Shown: positions 37,947 to 47,363 of the stretch, one piece after another
Position numbering within the stretch: the stretch's first letter is position 1
Layout: each line of letters begins with the position of its first letter
Source of the DNA: Schumannella soli
Lineage (GTDB): Bacteria > Actinomycetota > Actinomycetes > Actinomycetales > Microbacteriaceae
Direction of reading: 5' to 3'
DNA: 64,000 bases
NCBI RefSeq assembly: GCF_006517435.1
Contig: NZ_VHQG01000002.1
Span: 286,655-350,654 of the forward strand
Made by a program: the position numbers and the translations under genes
Notes under the pieces: generated by a model
Told to the model about the DNA's origin: nothing
The model's input: only the letters and a program-made list of their open reading frames with translations
Databases searched by the model: none

Positions 37947-39956
37947 ATGGCCGGAGACCGCCTCGCCGAAGCCCTCAGCCCCTACCTGCGCGCCCACGCC
38001 GGCAACCCTGTCGACTGGTGGCCGTGGGGCGAGGAGGCCTTCGCCGAGGCCGAGCGCCGCGACGTGCCCGTGCTCGTGTCGATCGGCTACTCGACCTGCC
38101 ACTGGTGTCACGTCATGGCGCGCGAGAGCTTCTCCGATCCCGCCATCGCCGCGGTGCTGCGCGACGGCTTCGTGGCGATCAAGGTCGACCGCGAGGAGCA
38201 TCCCGAGGTGGATGCGAGCTACCTGGCCGCGGCGAGCGCCTTCACCCCGCAGCTGGGCTGGCCGCTGACCGTGTTCACGACGCCGCGCGGCCGGGTCTTC
38301 TACGCCGGAACCTACTTCCCGCCCGAGCCGCGATCGGGTGTGCCGGCCTTCGGCCAGGTGCTCGGCGCCGTATCGGAGGCCTTCCGCGAGCGGCGCGCCG
38401 AGGTCGAGACGAGCGCGGCGGCGGTCGCCGAGGCCGTGCGCGCCTCGGTGCCGCCGGAAGCAGCTGAGTCGGCGGGCGCGGCTGCTGGAGAAACGCAGCT
38501 CGCGGCCGCGGCGGCGGCGCTCGCTGCTCACGAAGACACCGCGTTCGGCGGCTTCGGCGGGGCGCCCAAGTTCCCCGTCGCGCCCGTGCTGCTCTTCCTC
38601 GACGGACGGGCGGATGCCGGCGACTCCGCGGCCGTCGCGCTCGCCCGCCGCACCCTGCACGCGATGGCCGCCTCCCCGCTGCGCGACCCGGTCGAGGGCG
38701 GGTTCTTCCGCTATGCCGTGCAGCGAGACTGGAGCGAGCCGCACTACGAGCGGATGCTGACCGACAACGCGCTGCTGCTCGACCTGGCGACGCGGCTGGC
38801 CGTCGACGGCGTCGGAGACGGCGACGGCGAGGCTGCGGGCGACAGCGCTGCCGGCGACCCGGTCGCGCGCGAGGTCGCTGAAGGGGTGGCGGGCTTCCTG
38901 CTCGACGTGCTGCGTCGACCCGACGGCCGCTTCGGCGCGGCGCAGGACAGCGAGAGCGACGTCGACGGCGTGCGCTCGGAGGGCGGCTACTACGCCCGCG
39001 ATGCCGCGGGACGCGCTCGACTGACCCCGCCCGCGATCGACGACAAGTCGGTCACCGGATGGAACGGGCTCGCGATCGGCGCGCTCGCCGAGGCGGGCCT
39101 GCGACTCGGACGCCCCGCGTGGATCCGCGCCGCCCGTGATGCGGCCGACGCCGTGCTGCCTGGTGCGACCGACGAGCGCGGGGTGCTGCGCCGCGCCGCC
39201 GCCGGCGACCACCTCTCCGATGCGGTCGCGACGCTCGAGGATGTCGGGCTCCTCGCCGGCGGGCTGCTCCGACTCGCGGCGGCGCTCGCCGCCGGGCCGC
39301 TGCTCGAGGCCGAGCCGACGCTCGTCGCGGAGCCCGATCCGGTGCCCGACGACCACATCCCCTCATCCGCCGATCCGGCGCGCTACCTCACGCGAGCCCG
39401 CGAGGAGCTCGAGCGCTGCCGACGCGACGGCGAGATCGTGCCGCCCTACGGCGCCGATCCGGTGCTCGCCGGACGCGGGCTCGACCTCGCGCTCGACCTG
39501 GGCGAGGGGGCGTCGCCGTCCGGGCGCTCGGCCGTCGCCGACGCCGCGCTGCGTCTCTACGCCCTCACAGGCGACCGCGAGCACGCGCGCCTCGCCGAGC
39601 TGGCGCTCGCGCCCGCCGTCGATCCCGCCCTCGCCGCGCCGATCAGCTTCGGCGCGGCGCTGCACGCGCTCGACCGGCTGAGTCGCCCGCTCGCTCAGCT
39701 CGTGATCGTGCTGCCCGACGAGCCGCACGACGACGACCGCGCACTGCTCGCCCGCGCCCGCCGGTGGCGCGCACGCGGCGGTGCGCTCGTCGTGGTCGCC
39801 GCGCGCGACGTCGATCGGCTCGTCGAACTCGGATTCGAGCTGCTGGCGGCGCGCAGCCTGCGCGCGGGGCGGGCGACCGCGTACCTCTGCGAGCACTTCG
39901 CCTGCGCGCTGCCGGTCACGACCGCGCCCGAGCTGGATGCGCTGCTCGGGCCCTGA
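37947..39956 (+). CDS. DUF255 thioredoxin-domain protein (YyaL/SPATA20-like)
   Basis: 669-aa protein. The N-terminal thioredoxin-like domain carries Cys51-His-Trp-Cys54-His (CHWCH), the DUF255 hallmark; the rest is an (alpha/alpha)6 barrel-like region with long Ala/Leu-rich helices as in the six-hairpin glycosidase superfamily. The substrate and reaction are unknown. TAGCCT lies just before ATG 37947, as in several neighbours, suggesting a short leader. It is divergent from the redox operon, and a thiol-disulfide role would fit that context, but the link is speculative. Confidence 0.9.
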   Translation: MAGDRLAEALSPYLRAHAGNPVDWWPWGEEAFAEAERRDVPVLVSIGYSTCHWCHVMARESFSDPAIAAVLRDGFVAIKVDREEHPEVDASYLAAASAFTPQLGWPLTVFTTPRGRVFYAGTYFPPEPRSGVPAFGQVLGAVSEAFRERRAEVETSAAAVAEAVRASVPPEAAESAGAAAGETQLAAAAAALAAHEDTAFGGFGGAPKFPVAPVLLFLDGRADAGDSAAVALARRTLHAMAASPLRDPVEGGFFRYAVQRDWSEPHYERMLTDNALLLDLATRLAVDGVGDGDGEAAGDSAAGDPVAREVAEGVAGFLLDVLRRPDGRFGAAQDSESDVDGVRSEGGYYARDAAGRARLTPPAIDDKSVTGWNGLAIGALAEAGLRLGRPAWIRAARDAADAVLPGATDERGVLRRAAAGDHLSDAVATLEDVGLLAGGLLRLAAALAAGPLLEAEPTLVAEPDPVPDDHIPSSADPARYLTRAREELERCRRDGEIVPPYGADPVLAGRGLDLALDLGEGASPSGRSAVADAALRLYALTGDREHARLAELALAPAVDPALAAPISFGAALHALDRLSRPLAQLVIVLPDEPHDDDRALLARARRWRARGGALVVVAARDVDRLVELGFELLAARSLRAGRATAYLCEHFACALPVTTAPELDALLGP

Positions 39957-40045
39957 GGCGGGAGCCGCGGCTTCGGGATCGGGTGTCGCAGAGTTGCGAC
40001 AGCTCCGCGATGATGAGGGGACATCCGATCTCTAGCGTGAAGAAC

Positions 40046-40645
40046 ATGATCCGAACCAAGCTCGCCACCCTCGCCCTCCTCGCCGCCGCGACCGTCGCCC
40101 TCACCGGCTGCAGCATCGGCATCACCGGACCCGACGACGACAGCACCGCCGGCGCGAAGAAGTCCGCGACCCCGAGCCCCTCGAAGGCTGACGACGACGC
40201 CGATCGCGCTGACGACACGAAGTCGGGCGGCGCATCCGGCACGCTCGGCTCGGCCGGCATCTCGAACGGGCCGTGTGCGGGCAAGTCGTTCGAGGTCACC
40301 GAAGACGACGCGGTGCTCGTGCTGAACGGAGCCTGCGGCGATGTCGTGATCAGCGCCGACGGCGTCTCGCTGAACTTCGACGGGGCGACGTCGTTGACGC
40401 TCACCGGCGACGACGCCACAGTGATCACGAACGGGCCGATCGGCGCCGCGCAGATCGGCGGCAGCGGCAACAGCGTCAACGGCTCGGAGTACGAGAGCGT
40501 CGCGATCTCCGGCGACCTCGCGACCGTGCTCGGCACCCGCATCGGGGCCCTCACGGTGAGCGGCAGCTACAACACGGTCAACTGGGACTCCGGCGCCACG
40601 GGCGCGAGCAGCGACACGGGCGTGGGCAACACCTTCATCCGCTGA
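40046..40645 (+). CDS. DUF3060 lipoprotein
   Basis: 199-aa lipoprotein with lipobox LTGC after a hydrophobic signal and an Asp/Ser/Lys-rich linker (about 27-70). The C-terminal DUF3060 domain (about 75-199) is a small beta-helix-like repeat region with Asn/Gly/Ser turns. ATG 40046 has -10-like TAGCGT 14 bases upstream. The family is common in Actinobacteria, with no known function. The low-complexity linker suggests a surface location in the cell wall. Confidence 0.82.
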   Translation: MIRTKLATLALLAAATVALTGCSIGITGPDDDSTAGAKKSATPSPSKADDDADRADDTKSGGASGTLGSAGISNGPCAGKSFEVTEDDAVLVLNGACGDVVISADGVSLNFDGATSLTLTGDDATVITNGPIGAAQIGGSGNSVNGSEYESVAISGDLATVLGTRIGALTVSGSYNTVNWDSGATGASSDTGVGNTFIR

Positions 40646-40677
40646 CGTCCGACGCCTCACCCGGCACCTCAGAACGC

Positions 40678-40744
40678 TGAGGGGTCGCATAAGCCCCGTC
40701 CCGCCGCGGATCACGTCGCGGGAAGGGGCTTCTGCGACCCCTCA
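40678..40744. terminator. Long 27-bp-arm hairpin between convergent genes
   Basis: Arms 40678-40704 and 40718-40744 pair with only two mismatches around a 13-base loop. It lies 33 bases after the DUF3060 gene and 64 bases beyond the sensor-kinase stop, and can serve as a bidirectional terminator. Its length is unusual for a terminator. Confidence 0.7.
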
Positions 40745-40807
40745 CGAGATGCTCCGGGCGGCGGCGGCGGTCGGCGGGCGGGATGCGGCGCCTCAGCGCA
40801 TCCGCGA

Positions 40808-41686
40808 CTACAGCGGCAGGCGCAGCCGCACCGAGGTGCCCTCGCCGAGCCGCGAGCGCAGCGCGACGCTGCCGCCGTGCCGCTCGACGATCGTGCGCAC
40901 GAAGGGCAGACCGAGTCCGCTGCCGGCGACGTCGCGGGTGTGACTGCCGCGGGCGAGCTCCTCCCAGACGAGGCCCTGCTCCTCGGCGGGGATGCCGCGG
41001 CCCGTGTCGGCGACCTCGATCGTCACCCCGCCCTCGTCCTCGGCTCCGCGCAGCTCGATCCGGTCGCCCGGCTGCGAGAACTTCAGCGCGTTGGCGACGA
41101 GGTTGTAGACGGCGAGGAACAGCAGGTCGACGTCGCCGCGCACGGGCGGCAGCGGGCGCGGTGCGCGCGGGAAGCTGACCGCGAGCGAGCGATCCGTCGA
41201 CTGGGGGAGCTCGCCCACCGCATCCACGACCTCGCGGCCCAGCGCCTCGAGGTCGACGGGCGCGATCTCGAGCTGCGCGTTCTCGATCTCGCCGAGCTTG
41301 CGCAGGTCGGCGAGCAGTCGGGTCAGGCGCTGAGCCTGCGCGTCGAGGCCGGCGGCGACCTCCGTCTCGGGCAGGTTCGAGAGCCCGAGGCGGATCGCCG
41401 TGACCGGGTTCTTGAGCTCGTGGTCGAGCCGGTCGACGAAGCGGCGGCGCTCGGCGCGTTCGCCCGCGACCGCATTCTCGCGGCTGCGCAGCTCACGGCG
41501 ACGCAGCGCCGCCCGCACGGCGATCACGAGCAGCAGCACGACGGTGACGAGCAGTCCGAGCTGCACCCAGATCCACTCGAACTGCCAGGTGACGACGATG
41601 CGACGCCGATCGCCCGCCGCGACGCCGACGACCGTGCCGATCAGACCCAGGGCGAGAGGGATGAGCGCGAGCCACCAGCGCTTCAT
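40808..41686 (-). CDS. Two-component sensor histidine kinase
   Basis: 292-aa membrane kinase with two N-terminal helices (about 6-25 and 40-60), a short outer loop, a dimerisation helix with the phosphoacceptor His89 (DHELKNPVTAI) and a C-terminal HATPase domain with NALKFS, DTGRGI and GSGLGL. The loop between the helices is too short for a large sensor domain, so it may sense the membrane or act as a simple switch. Its ATG overlaps the stop of the response regulator gene by four bases, so the pair is co-translated. Confidence 0.92.
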   Translation of the reverse strand: MKRWWLALIPLALGLIGTVVGVAAGDRRRIVVTWQFEWIWVQLGLLVTVVLLLVIAVRAALRRRELRSRENAVAGERAERRRFVDRLDHELKNPVTAIRLGLSNLPETEVAAGLDAQAQRLTRLLADLRKLGEIENAQLEIAPVDLEALGREVVDAVGELPQSTDRSLAVSFPRAPRPLPPVRGDVDLLFLAVYNLVANALKFSQPGDRIELRGAEDEGGVTIEVADTGRGIPAEEQGLVWEELARGSHTRDVAGSGLGLPFVRTIVERHGGSVALRSRLGEGTSVRLRLPL

Positions 41687-42471
41687 GCGCGGGTCCCCGA
41701 AGCTCCGCCTGCGCCGCCCGCTCCGCCTGCGCCGCTCGGCCCGCCGCTGCTGCGCGACACCGGGTGCAGGAAGCGATAGCCGACGCCCTGCACCGTGTCG
41801 ACGTAGATCGGGGTGCCGCTGTCGTCGGCGAGCACCTTGCGGAGCTCGGCGACGCGGTGGTCGACAGCCCGACTCGCGACCGGCTGGTCGAAGCCCCAGA
41901 CGGCGGCGAGCAGACGCTCGCGGGTGAGCACCTCATCCGGGTGGGTCATGAGGTAGTCGAGCAGGCTGAAGGCGCGCGGCGTGAGCGTGACCTCGCGGTC
42001 GTCGAGCCAGACGCGCCGGGCGACGCGATCGATGCGCACGGCGCCCGCCGTGAGGCCCGCCGAGCCGCCGAGCGCGGGCTGGCCGGCGTTGACGCGGCGC
42101 AGGATCGCGCGGATGCGGGCCACCAGCTCCTGCGGGTCGAAGGGCTTATTGAGGTAGTCGTCGGCGCCCTCCTCGAGCGCCGCGGCGCGCTCGAACGACT
42201 CGCCGACCTGTGTCAGCAGGATCACCGGCAGCTGGCTGCCTTCGCGGCGCAACCGGCGCAGCACCTCGCGTCCGTCGAGCACGGGCATCATCACGTCGAG
42301 CACGACCAGCGCGGGGGAGTGCCGCTCGATCGCCGCCAACCCCTCGCCGCCGTCCTCGGCGGTGTAGACCTCGAAACCCGAGCGGGAGAGGAACGGGGCC
42401 AGGGCATCGCGGATGCCGCTCTCGTCGTCGACCAGCAGAACGCGCGGGCGCGTCGGCGGAGGGATGCTCAC
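41683..42471 (-). CDS. OmpR-family response regulator
   Basis: 262-aa transcription factor. The receiver domain has the acidic pair Asp15-Asp16, the phosphoacceptor Asp59 (VVLDVMMP) and a Lys in the LNKPFDP loop. The winged-helix domain (about 140-240) has the typical LTPRAFSLLDYLM and ending VQGVGYRF. A Gly/Ala/Ser tail of about 20 residues follows. The start is GTG 42471, with TACGCT upstream. It forms a two-component system with the downstream kinase. The target genes are not evident, although the divergent MFS gene starting 102 bases away is the nearest candidate. Confidence 0.9.
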   Translation of the reverse strand: MSIPPPTRPRVLLVDDESGIRDALAPFLSRSGFEVYTAEDGGEGLAAIERHSPALVVLDVMMPVLDGREVLRRLRREGSQLPVILLTQVGESFERAAALEEGADDYLNKPFDPQELVARIRAILRRVNAGQPALGGSAGLTAGAVRIDRVARRVWLDDREVTLTPRAFSLLDYLMTHPDEVLTRERLLAAVWGFDQPVASRAVDHRVAELRKVLADDSGTPIYVDTVQGVGYRFLHPVSRSSGGPSGAGGAGGAGGASGTRA

Positions 42472-42573
42472 GGCACGAGCGTAGCGGCGGGGACGGCGCG
42501 GCCCGATCGTCGAGCGCGGACCGCGCGACCGGCGTGGTCGGCGGTGACCCGGCGCATCCGCCAGGATCGGAGG

Positions 42574-43752
42574 GTGAGCGAGCTCGGGTACCTGACGGCG
42601 TCGGTACCGCTGCGTCTCGCGAACGCCGCCTCGACCGTCGTGCTGCCGCTGCTCGCGGTGCAGCACACGGGCGACATCGTCAGCGGCGGCGCGCTCGGCG
42701 GGGCGCTCGTGGCCGCCTCTCTCGCGCCGAGCGTCGTCGCGGCGCCGCTCGTCGGAGCTCTGCTCGACCGCACGCGGCATCCGCGTCGCTGGATGATGAC
42801 GGCCGCGATCGTGCAGGCCGTCGCCCTGGTGAGCGTGGCAGGCCTCGACCTGGTGCCGCTGCCGCTCATCGTCGGGCTGCTCGTGCTCGGCGGGATCGCC
42901 AGCCCGTTCTACCTCGGCGGCATGTCGAGCTTCGTGACCGACGTGATCGCCGACGAACGCCGCGCCTACGCCGATGACGGCGTCTCGTACAACATCGCCT
43001 CGGTCGGCGGACCGGCGCTCGCCGCGCTCGTCGTGGCTGTCGCCGACGCCCGGGTCGCCGCGCTGGTGACGGCGGGTGTCGCTGTGCTCGGCGCGGTCGG
43101 GATGCTCGCCCTGCACTTCACTCCGCGGCCGCTGCACGACGATCTGCACCTGGGGCGCGACCTGCTCGCGGCCGTGCGGGCGCTCACGCGGCACCGTCCC
43201 CTCGCGGCCGTCACCGCCTCCGGCACCCTCAGCCAGGTCGGCCAGGGCGCCCTGCCGATCGCCGCGATCGCGCTCGCCCACGAACGCGCCGGCAGCGCCG
43301 ATCTCGGCGGCTGGATCGTGACGGCCTTCGCGCTCGGCGCGCTTGCCGGCGGCGTCGCCTATGCTCTGCTGCCGGTGCGGATGCGCCCGGAGGCGGTCAT
43401 GGGCGGCGGATTCGCGGTGGTGGGGCTGCTCACGCTCGTGGCCGTCGTCGACCTGGGCATGCCGTTCACGCTCCTCGTCGTCGGCCTGTCGGGGGTCGTG
43501 GTGGCGCCGAGCGCCTCGGCGATGCTGCTGCTGCGCAAGCAGCAGAGCCGGCCCCGGGTGCGCTCGCAGGTGTTCACGATCGGCTCGGGGCTGCGCACGG
43601 CCGCGGCCGCGCTCGGCGCCGCCCTGGTCGGCCAGCTCGGCGGTGCGCCGGCGGGACTGCTGCTCGCGCTGATCGGCGCGGTGTGGCTCGTCTCGGCGGC
43701 GATCATGCTCGCCTTCCCGCGTGGAGCTCAGCCGATCGACGCGATCGCCTGA
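42574..43752 (+). CDS. Major facilitator superfamily transporter
   Basis: 392-aa, about twelve helices, MFS fold. The N-terminal half includes GALLDRTRHPRRWM, the loop 2-3 motif, and a middle basic loop of about 30 residues. GTG 42574 is the likely start; the GGAGG before it is very close, and CAGGAT is the nearest -10-like sequence. It is divergent from the two-component system, so regulation by that system is plausible but unproven. The substrate is unknown. Confidence 0.8.
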   Translation: MSELGYLTASVPLRLANAASTVVLPLLAVQHTGDIVSGGALGGALVAASLAPSVVAAPLVGALLDRTRHPRRWMMTAAIVQAVALVSVAGLDLVPLPLIVGLLVLGGIASPFYLGGMSSFVTDVIADERRAYADDGVSYNIASVGGPALAALVVAVADARVAALVTAGVAVLGAVGMLALHFTPRPLHDDLHLGRDLLAAVRALTRHRPLAAVTASGTLSQVGQGALPIAAIALAHERAGSADLGGWIVTAFALGALAGGVAYALLPVRMRPEAVMGGGFAVVGLLTLVAVVDLGMPFTLLVVGLSGVVVAPSASAMLLLRKQQSRPRVRSQVFTIGSGLRTAAAALGAALVGQLGGAPAGLLLALIGAVWLVSAAIMLAFPRGAQPIDAIA

Positions 43753-43801
43753 GCGTCTGGCGCCCGGTACTCGCTTCCCGCCGCGTCCAACAGCCCGCGA
43801 A

Positions 43802-44305
43802 TCAGCCCAGCGCCGCCGCGTGCACGACCACCGGCAGTCCCGAGCGCGAGACCGTGGCGCGATCGAACGGCAGCCCGATCCGCTCGGCGACCCGCTGCGA
43901 AGGGATGTTGTCGGGCGCGATGATCGCCACAAGCCGCTCCGCGAGGTGCTCGCGTTCGGCGAGCGCGCGGCAGGCGAGCGCCGCCAGGGTCGCGTATCCG
44001 CGACCCTGGTGCTGCGGCAGCAGGTGATAGCCGACCTCGAGCTCGCGCACGTCGTCCACGACCTGCCAGGTGAGCCCGCAGTCGCCGAGGAACACCCCGT
44101 CGAGCGTCTCGACGATCCAGAGCCCCAAGTTGTGCTCGGCGTAATTGCGCTGGTTCCAGGCGATCCAGTCGGCGGCTTCCTCCCGTGTCTTCGGCGAGGG
44201 ATAGTGCTTCATGACGACGGGGTCGCCGAGCAGACCTGCCATCGCGTCGAGATCGGCGGCGCCCATCTCGCGGAAGCGCAGTCGCGCGGTCGGCTCAGGC
44301 AGCAT
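43802..44305 (-). CDS. GNAT acetyltransferase, RimJ/RimL-like
   Basis: 167-aa N-acetyltransferase. The acetyl-CoA binding signature is visible as HQGRGYATLAALA, and the N-terminal TARLRFREM-type start and ending DRATVSRSGLP are typical of the RimL (GNAT_3) group. Start ATG 44305 is the natural N-terminus. The acceptor could be a protein amino terminus, an amino acid or a small molecule. It has no obvious operon partner. Confidence 0.87.
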   Translation of the reverse strand: MLPEPTARLRFREMGAADLDAMAGLLGDPVVMKHYPSPKTREEAADWIAWNQRNYAEHNLGLWIVETLDGVFLGDCGLTWQVVDDVRELEVGYHLLPQHQGRGYATLAALACRALAEREHLAERLVAIIAPDNIPSQRVAERIGLPFDRATVSRSGLPVVVHAAALG

Positions 44306-44376
44306 CCGGTCACGCTACCCGCGCGGACCGTGCGCACTGCGTCGTGGATCCGACGACAGCGGACCGCCCCAGGGTC

Positions 44377-44619
44377 TCAGCGCGGCTCGCCGTCGGTCGT
44401 GCGCTGGCGCACGCTCGCGTTGCCGGCCGGGTCGACCGAGCGGTGCTCGGTGGTCACGCGCCCGCGCAGGGTGACGACGAGTCCGATGATGAACAGCACG
44501 GCTCCGGCGACCATGAGGATGCCGCCGATGATGGGCAGGCTCAGGCCGGGCACGGCGAACGACACGGCGAACGCGAGGATCGCGCCGATCACGAACAGGA
44601 CGACTCCGCCGACGATCAT
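44377..44619 (-). CDS. DUF6458 small membrane protein
   Basis: 80-aa protein with two adjoining hydrophobic helices (about 2-22 and 28-50) and a charged C-terminus (RTTDGEPR). It fits the DUF6458 family of actinobacterial two-helix proteins as I recall it. GGGAGAA precedes ATG 44619. The function is unknown. The tail is basic then acidic, so it should face the cytoplasm. Confidence 0.75.
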   Translation of the reverse strand: MIVGGVVLFVIGAILAFAVSFAVPGLSLPIIGGILMVAGAVLFIIGLVVTLRGRVTTEHRSVDPAGNASVRQRTTDGEPR

Positions 44620-44756
44620 GGGGTTCTCCCTTCACAGCCGCGCGCGAGTGCGCACGGGTCGGGCTGTGACGGTACGCGCGCCTCGCCGGGCGGGTCCGCC
44701 GCTCGGAGGTGGCGCTCAGGTTACGCCCGGACGACGTGGATGCGCGCCGGGGGCGA

Positions 44757-45266
44757 TTAGCGCGGCTCGGAGGTCAGCGCGCGGTGCCAGGCGACCTCGC
44801 GGACGAGCTGCCCTGTCTCGCGGAAGAGCCGCACCTGGTGTGCGTCGGGCAGAGCGGCGGCGAGCGCGTCCCGGTCGGCAGGCTCGAAGCCGATCGACTG
44901 CCAGAACGGCCCCGAGCGCCGGCTGAACAGCCACGCGTCGCTCGCGCCCTCGGCGGCCGCGGCGGCGAGGGCCGCGAGCGCGAGTCGCCGGCCGAGCCCG
45001 CCGCGTCGGGCCGCCGGATGCACGGCGACGCTGCGCACGAGCGCGTGGCGTCGATCGGCGCTCAGCTCGTAGCCGGTGCTGCCGACGATCGCCGTGCCCG
45101 TAACCGTGCCCGTGCCGGTGACCGCGCTCGCTTCGGCGGAGCATCCCACAGCATCCGCAGCGCCCCGCACGACCCACAGCCGCACGGCGGGATCGTCGAG
45201 GGCGCTGAGTGTGAGGTCGGCCTCGCGCAGGAACGCGGTCAGCTCGCCGACGGACGACGGCGACAC
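44757..45266 (-). CDS. GNAT acetyltransferase, ArsN2-like
   Basis: 169-aa GNAT enzyme. The CoA-binding loop reads ARRGGLGRRLALAAL and a conserved ending (PFWQSIGFEPADRDAL...AHQVRLFRE) resembles ArsN2-type acetyltransferases. GTG 45266 is the earliest standard start in this frame; the family's N-terminus seems slightly longer and the frame stays open upstream without another ATG/GTG/TTG, so the true start may be a non-canonical codon. An arsenic role is not supported by neighbours: no arsenic genes are present. Confidence 0.72.
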   Translation of the reverse strand: MSPSSVGELTAFLREADLTLSALDDPAVRLWVVRGAADAVGCSAEASAVTGTGTVTGTAIVGSTGYELSADRRHALVRSVAVHPAARRGGLGRRLALAALAAAAAEGASDAWLFSRRSGPFWQSIGFEPADRDALAAALPDAHQVRLFRETGQLVREVAWHRALTSEPR

Positions 45267-45350
45267 CCGCTCGAGCGCGAGGCCGGGCGCGGTGCCGCCG
45301 TCGTGGTCGTTCAGAGCGTCCTGCAGCTCAGGATCGGCGCGGCGATCGGA

Positions 45351-45932
45351 TCAGCGCAGCTGCTTGCGCGAGCTGATCTGGCCGGTGTCGAAGCCGAGCA
45401 GGTGCAGTCCGCCGTGGAAGCGGGCGTGCTCGACCTTGATGCAGCGGTCCATGACGACCGTGAGGCCCTTCGACTCTCCGTAGTACGCGGCCTCCTCGTT
45501 CCAGATGCCGAGCTGCACCCAGATCGTCTTCGCTCCGATCGCGACCACGTCGTCGATGACGGCGGGGATGTCGCTGCCCTTGCGGAACACATCCACGATG
45601 TCGGGCACGACGGGCAGGTCGGCGAGCGACTTGTAGACCGGCTGGCCGAGGATCTCGTCGGCGTTCGGGTTCACGAAGTAGAGGTCGTAATCGCTCGACT
45701 GCTGCAGGTAGGTCGACACGAAGTAGCTCGAGCGCGCCGGGTTCGGCGAGGCGCCCACGATCGCGACGCTCTTCGCGCGACGCAGGATGCCGAGGCGCTC
45801 CTTCGCGGTCGGGCCCACCCAGGTGCGCTGCGACTTGAGCAGCTTCGCGAGCGGCGAGGAGGCGGGCAGCTCGCAGGTGAGACCGTTCGAGAGCTGCGTG
45901 GTCTGAAGCTCGGCGGGGGCGGTGTCGCTCAT
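45351..45932 (-). CDS. CoA-binding domain protein (YccU-like)
   Basis: 193-aa Rossmann-type CoA-binding protein. The VAIVGASPNPARSS loop and IDVF-type positions match the succinyl-CoA ligase-like CoA_binding_2 family. It starts seven bases after the stop of the upstream metY gene on the same strand, so the two are probably co-transcribed. This pairing is frequent in Actinobacteria, yet the role of the CoA-binding protein is not known; it could sense or modify a sulfur metabolite. Confidence 0.83.
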   Translation of the reverse strand: MSDTAPAELQTTQLSNGLTCELPASSPLAKLLKSQRTWVGPTAKERLGILRRAKSVAIVGASPNPARSSYFVSTYLQQSSDYDLYFVNPNADEILGQPVYKSLADLPVVPDIVDVFRKGSDIPAVIDDVVAIGAKTIWVQLGIWNEEAAYYGESKGLTVVMDRCIKVEHARFHGGLHLLGFDTGQISSRKQLR

Positions 45933-45939
45933 GCGCCCA

Positions 45940-47259
45940 TCATCCCTTCACGGCGGCGCTCAGCGCCTGGTCGAGGTCGAAGATGATGTCGTCGGGGTCT
46001 TCGATGCCGACGCTGAGTCGGATCAGGCCGCCGTCGACGCCGGCCTCGGCGAGCTGCTGCTCGGTGAGCTGCGCGTGCGTGGTCGAGCCGGGGTGGATGA
46101 TCAGCGTCTTCGCGTCGCCGATGTTCGCCAGGTGCGAGGCGAGCTCGACGCTCTCGATCGTCTTCTGTCCGATCGCGCGGCTCGACTGGGTCGCGGTGCC
46201 CTTGACGCCGAAGCTGAACACCGAGCCGGGTCCCTTCGGCAGGTACTTCGCGGCGCGCTCGTGGTGCGGGTGCGAGGCGAGTCCGGCCCAGTTGACGTAC
46301 TCGACGCGGTCGTCGGCCTCGAGCCACTCGGCGACGGCGCGGGCGTTGTCGACGTGCGCCTGCAGGCGGAACGGCAGCGTCTCGACGCCCTGCGCGAGCA
46401 GGAAGGCCGAGTGCGGCGCGAGCGAGGGGCCGATGTCGCGCAGCTGCTCGGCGCGCAGGCGGGTGAGGAAGGCGTACTCGCCGAAGTTGCCGTGCCAGTT
46501 GAGCCCGCCGTAGCTCGGCACCGGCTGGTCGAAGAGCGGGAAGCGCTCGTTCGCCCAGTGGAAGCGGCCCGATTCGACGACCACGCCGCCGAGGGTCGTG
46601 CCGTGCCCGCCGAGGAACTTGGTGGCCGAGTGGATGACGACGTCGGCGCCCCACTCGATCGGCCGGTTCAGGTAGGGGGTCGCGATCGTCGAGTCGACGA
46701 TGAGCGGCAGACGGTGCGCGTGGGCGACATCCGCGAGGCCCTCGAGGTCGGCGATCTCGCCGGAGGGGTTCGCGATCGTCTCGACGAAGATCAGCTTCGT
46801 CTTCTCGGTGATCGCGGCCGCGTAGTCGGCGGGGTCGGAGGAGTTCACGAAGGTGGTCTCGACGCCGAAGCGGCGCAGGGTCACGTCGAGCTGCGTGACG
46901 GTTCCGCCGTAGAGCGAGGAGGAGGCGACGATGTGGTCGCCGGCGCCGGCGAGCGAGGCGAAGGTGATGAACTCGGCGCTGAGGCCGGAGGCGGTGGCGA
47001 CGGCGCCGAGGCCGCCTTCCAGCGAGGCGATGCGCTCCTCGAAGCTCGCGACCGTCGGGTTCGCGAGGCGGCTGTAGATGTTGCCGTACTTCTGCAGGGC
47101 GAAGCGGGCCGCCGCATCCGCCGTGTCATCGAAGACGAAGGCGCTCGACTGGTAGATCGGCAGCGCGCGCGACCCGGTGACGGGGTCGGGGATGTTGCCG
47201 GCGTGGATGGCGCGGGTGCGGAAGCCCCAGTCGCGGTCGGTCTCGTGGCTCTCGGGCAT
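45940..47259 (-). CDS. metY: O-acetylhomoserine sulfhydrylase
   Basis: 439-aa PLP enzyme of the Cys/Met metabolism family, making homocysteine from O-acetylhomoserine and sulfide (or methionine from methanethiol). The PLP lysine is Lys214 in SATKFLGGHG; earlier YSRLANPT and ATASGLSAE segments are typical, and the C-terminal LSVGIED motif is intact. The start ATG 47259 has TAGCCT directly upstream, pointing to a short-leader transcript. No SAM riboswitch is visible in the short upstream gap. Together with metG and metNIQ in the window it forms the methionine supply. The downstream CoA-binding gene is co-transcribed. Confidence 0.92.
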   Translation of the reverse strand: MPESHETDRDWGFRTRAIHAGNIPDPVTGSRALPIYQSSAFVFDDTADAAARFALQKYGNIYSRLANPTVASFEERIASLEGGLGAVATASGLSAEFITFASLAGAGDHIVASSSLYGGTVTQLDVTLRRFGVETTFVNSSDPADYAAAITEKTKLIFVETIANPSGEIADLEGLADVAHAHRLPLIVDSTIATPYLNRPIEWGADVVIHSATKFLGGHGTTLGGVVVESGRFHWANERFPLFDQPVPSYGGLNWHGNFGEYAFLTRLRAEQLRDIGPSLAPHSAFLLAQGVETLPFRLQAHVDNARAVAEWLEADDRVEYVNWAGLASHPHHERAAKYLPKGPGSVFSFGVKGTATQSSRAIGQKTIESVELASHLANIGDAKTLIIHPGSTTHAQLTEQQLAEAGVDGGLIRLSVGIEDPDDIIFDLDQALSAAVKG

Positions 47260-47363
47260 GCGCCCAGGCTACCGAGCGGCGCCGACGCGCTCCTGTCGCG
47301 CGCGCATCCAGATGACGCTCTGTGACGCCGACGCGCAGGAGGCCCCGCACTGCGGCGGCAGCG

